Shown here piece by piece: positions 13,808 to 14,304 of a stretch of 14,304 nt of DNA. The notes below the pieces were generated by a model. The model was not told where the DNA came from and did no database searches. It saw only the letters and a program-made list of their open reading frames with translations. Within the stretch, counting starts at the first letter, position 1. Each line of letters begins with the position of its first letter. The stretch is from Thermoanaerobacterium thermosulfurigenes. GTDB lineage: Bacteria; Bacillota; Thermoanaerobacteria; Thermoanaerobacterales; Thermoanaerobacteraceae. Position numbers and translations under genes: made by a program. The DNA is taken from the NCBI RefSeq assembly GCF_051201035.1, contig NZ_JBPODR010000036.1, forward strand, positions 1 to 14,304, given 5' to 3'.

Positions 13808-14304
13808 ATGAATAGTATAACACAAAATTACCAAATTGATAATAAGGTTTCTACTTCGATTAAAAGTTTCTTCAAAAAATATAGAATTTCGGCTGCTTTA
13901 AGGTTATCGAATGCTTACAAAAGCAAGGGTACTCCCGTTATTTCTATTTTCGAGTACTTATTCTGTATGATCTTCACCAATAGATCTATGTATATGAATA
14001 TGCTAATGGGTACAAATCAGGCTGGTTTTAAGAAAGACACGGTTTACAGGTTCTTAAACTCTATTCATATCAATTGGATTCGGTTTACCACTTGGCTTAG
14101 CGCACAGATTATAAATGAGACAATTACTGGGTTAACAAGCGATAAACGTGTAAATGTTCTTATTGTGGATGACTCTTTATTCGAACGCTCTAGCTCTAAA
14201 AAAGTAGAGCTACTAGCAAAAGTATATGACCATGCTAAGAAAACATACAAATATGGCTTTCGCCTACTTACACTCGGATGGTCAGATGGAAATACTTTTA
14301 TCCC
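13808..14304 (+). CDS. IS4-family (DDE) transposase, N-terminal part cut by window edge
   Basis: From ATG 13808, with GGAGG at 13795-13799 and an 8-base spacer, an uninterrupted frame of 165 codons runs to the window edge. Recognisable segments are the basic N-terminal region (FFKKYRISAALRLSNAYKSKG, 21-41), the middle segment FKKDTVYRFLNSIHINW (74-90) and VLIVDDSLFERSSSKKVELL (117-136), which holds the first catalytic Asp (121 or 122) of the DDE triad. These are followed by VYDHAKKTYKYGFRLLTLGWSDG. These match a clostridial group of IS4-like transposases. The enzyme cuts and pastes the element. No stop or frameshift is seen, so the element may be active; its C-terminal catalytic Glu lies outside the window. 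Confidence 0.85.
   Translation, partial: MNSITQNYQIDNKVSTSIKSFFKKYRISAALRLSNAYKSKGTPVISIFEYLFCMIFTNRSMYMNMLMGTNQAGFKKDTVYRFLNSIHINWIRFTTWLSAQIINETITGLTSDKRVNVLIVDDSLFERSSSKKVELLAKVYDHAKKTYKYGFRLLTLGWSDGNTFI

Larger units (their letters stand above)
13670..14304 (+). mobile_element. IS4-like insertion sequence, left part (runs off right edge)
   Basis: The left boundary is approximate: the sequence near 13670-13690 (GGTTACTCAAACTTCGCAC) looks like an IS end, but the right inverted repeat and target duplication are outside the window. Within the element are an extended -10 promoter, an inverted repeat around it, and the 5' end of the transposase. Confidence 0.6.

Noticed and set aside
13808..14304. 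Short minus-strand open frame (14065-14250) in the IS element.
   Set aside because: It is a shadow of the transposase reading frame, which is clearly coding on the plus strand.

Overview
The window looks like the chromosome of a low-GC, spore-forming member of the Firmicutes (class Clostridia). Thermoanaerobacterium or a close relative is the best guess, but this is inference from AT-rich codon use, strong GGAGG-type ribosome binding sites and the gene set (PurR/SpoVG/GlmU/Prs block, YhbD-bactofilin operon, sigma-H-type spoVG promoter). No rRNA, tRNA or CRISPR is seen.

Layout. 1-356 is the 3' end of an IS110-family transposase, followed by a terminator-like hairpin and a non-coding stretch with an inverted repeat. 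588-1272 (minus) is a two-gene HEPN/MNT toxin-antitoxin pair of the HepT/MntA type. 1366-3503 (plus) is a three-gene operon: a YhbD-type MerR-like protein with its own promoter and operator-like palindrome, then two paralogous bactofilins, ending in a hairpin terminator. 3538-3948 (minus) is a small heat-shock protein. 4069-5016 is a CPBP-family membrane protease. 5029-6110 is a LacI-family regulator with a LacI-type operator just after its own promoter.

6136-11429 is core housekeeping sequence: murC (minus) and, divergently, purR, spoVG, glmU and prs. The murC and purR promoters interleave. spoVG has a textbook sigma-H promoter behind an AT-rich block and its own terminator, so glmU-prs is probably a separate sigma-A unit. 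The group couples cell-wall precursor supply (MurC, GlmU), PRPP and purine supply (Prs, PurR) and stationary-phase regulation (SpoVG).

11467-13626 is a two-component system (OmpR/PhoB-type regulator and membrane histidine kinase). Directly after the kinase are three direct repeats with an exact 11-base period, like a PhoB/PhoP-type box. An IS4-like element then begins and runs off the right edge. Its transposase ribosome binding site is in one arm of an inverted repeat that only read-through transcripts would contain in full. The insertion may have cut the box away from a target operon beyond the window. No wholly new system is evident. The most interesting points are the regulatory sites (YhbD palindrome, 11-base repeats, IS hairpin) and the HepT/MntA and bactofilin modules.
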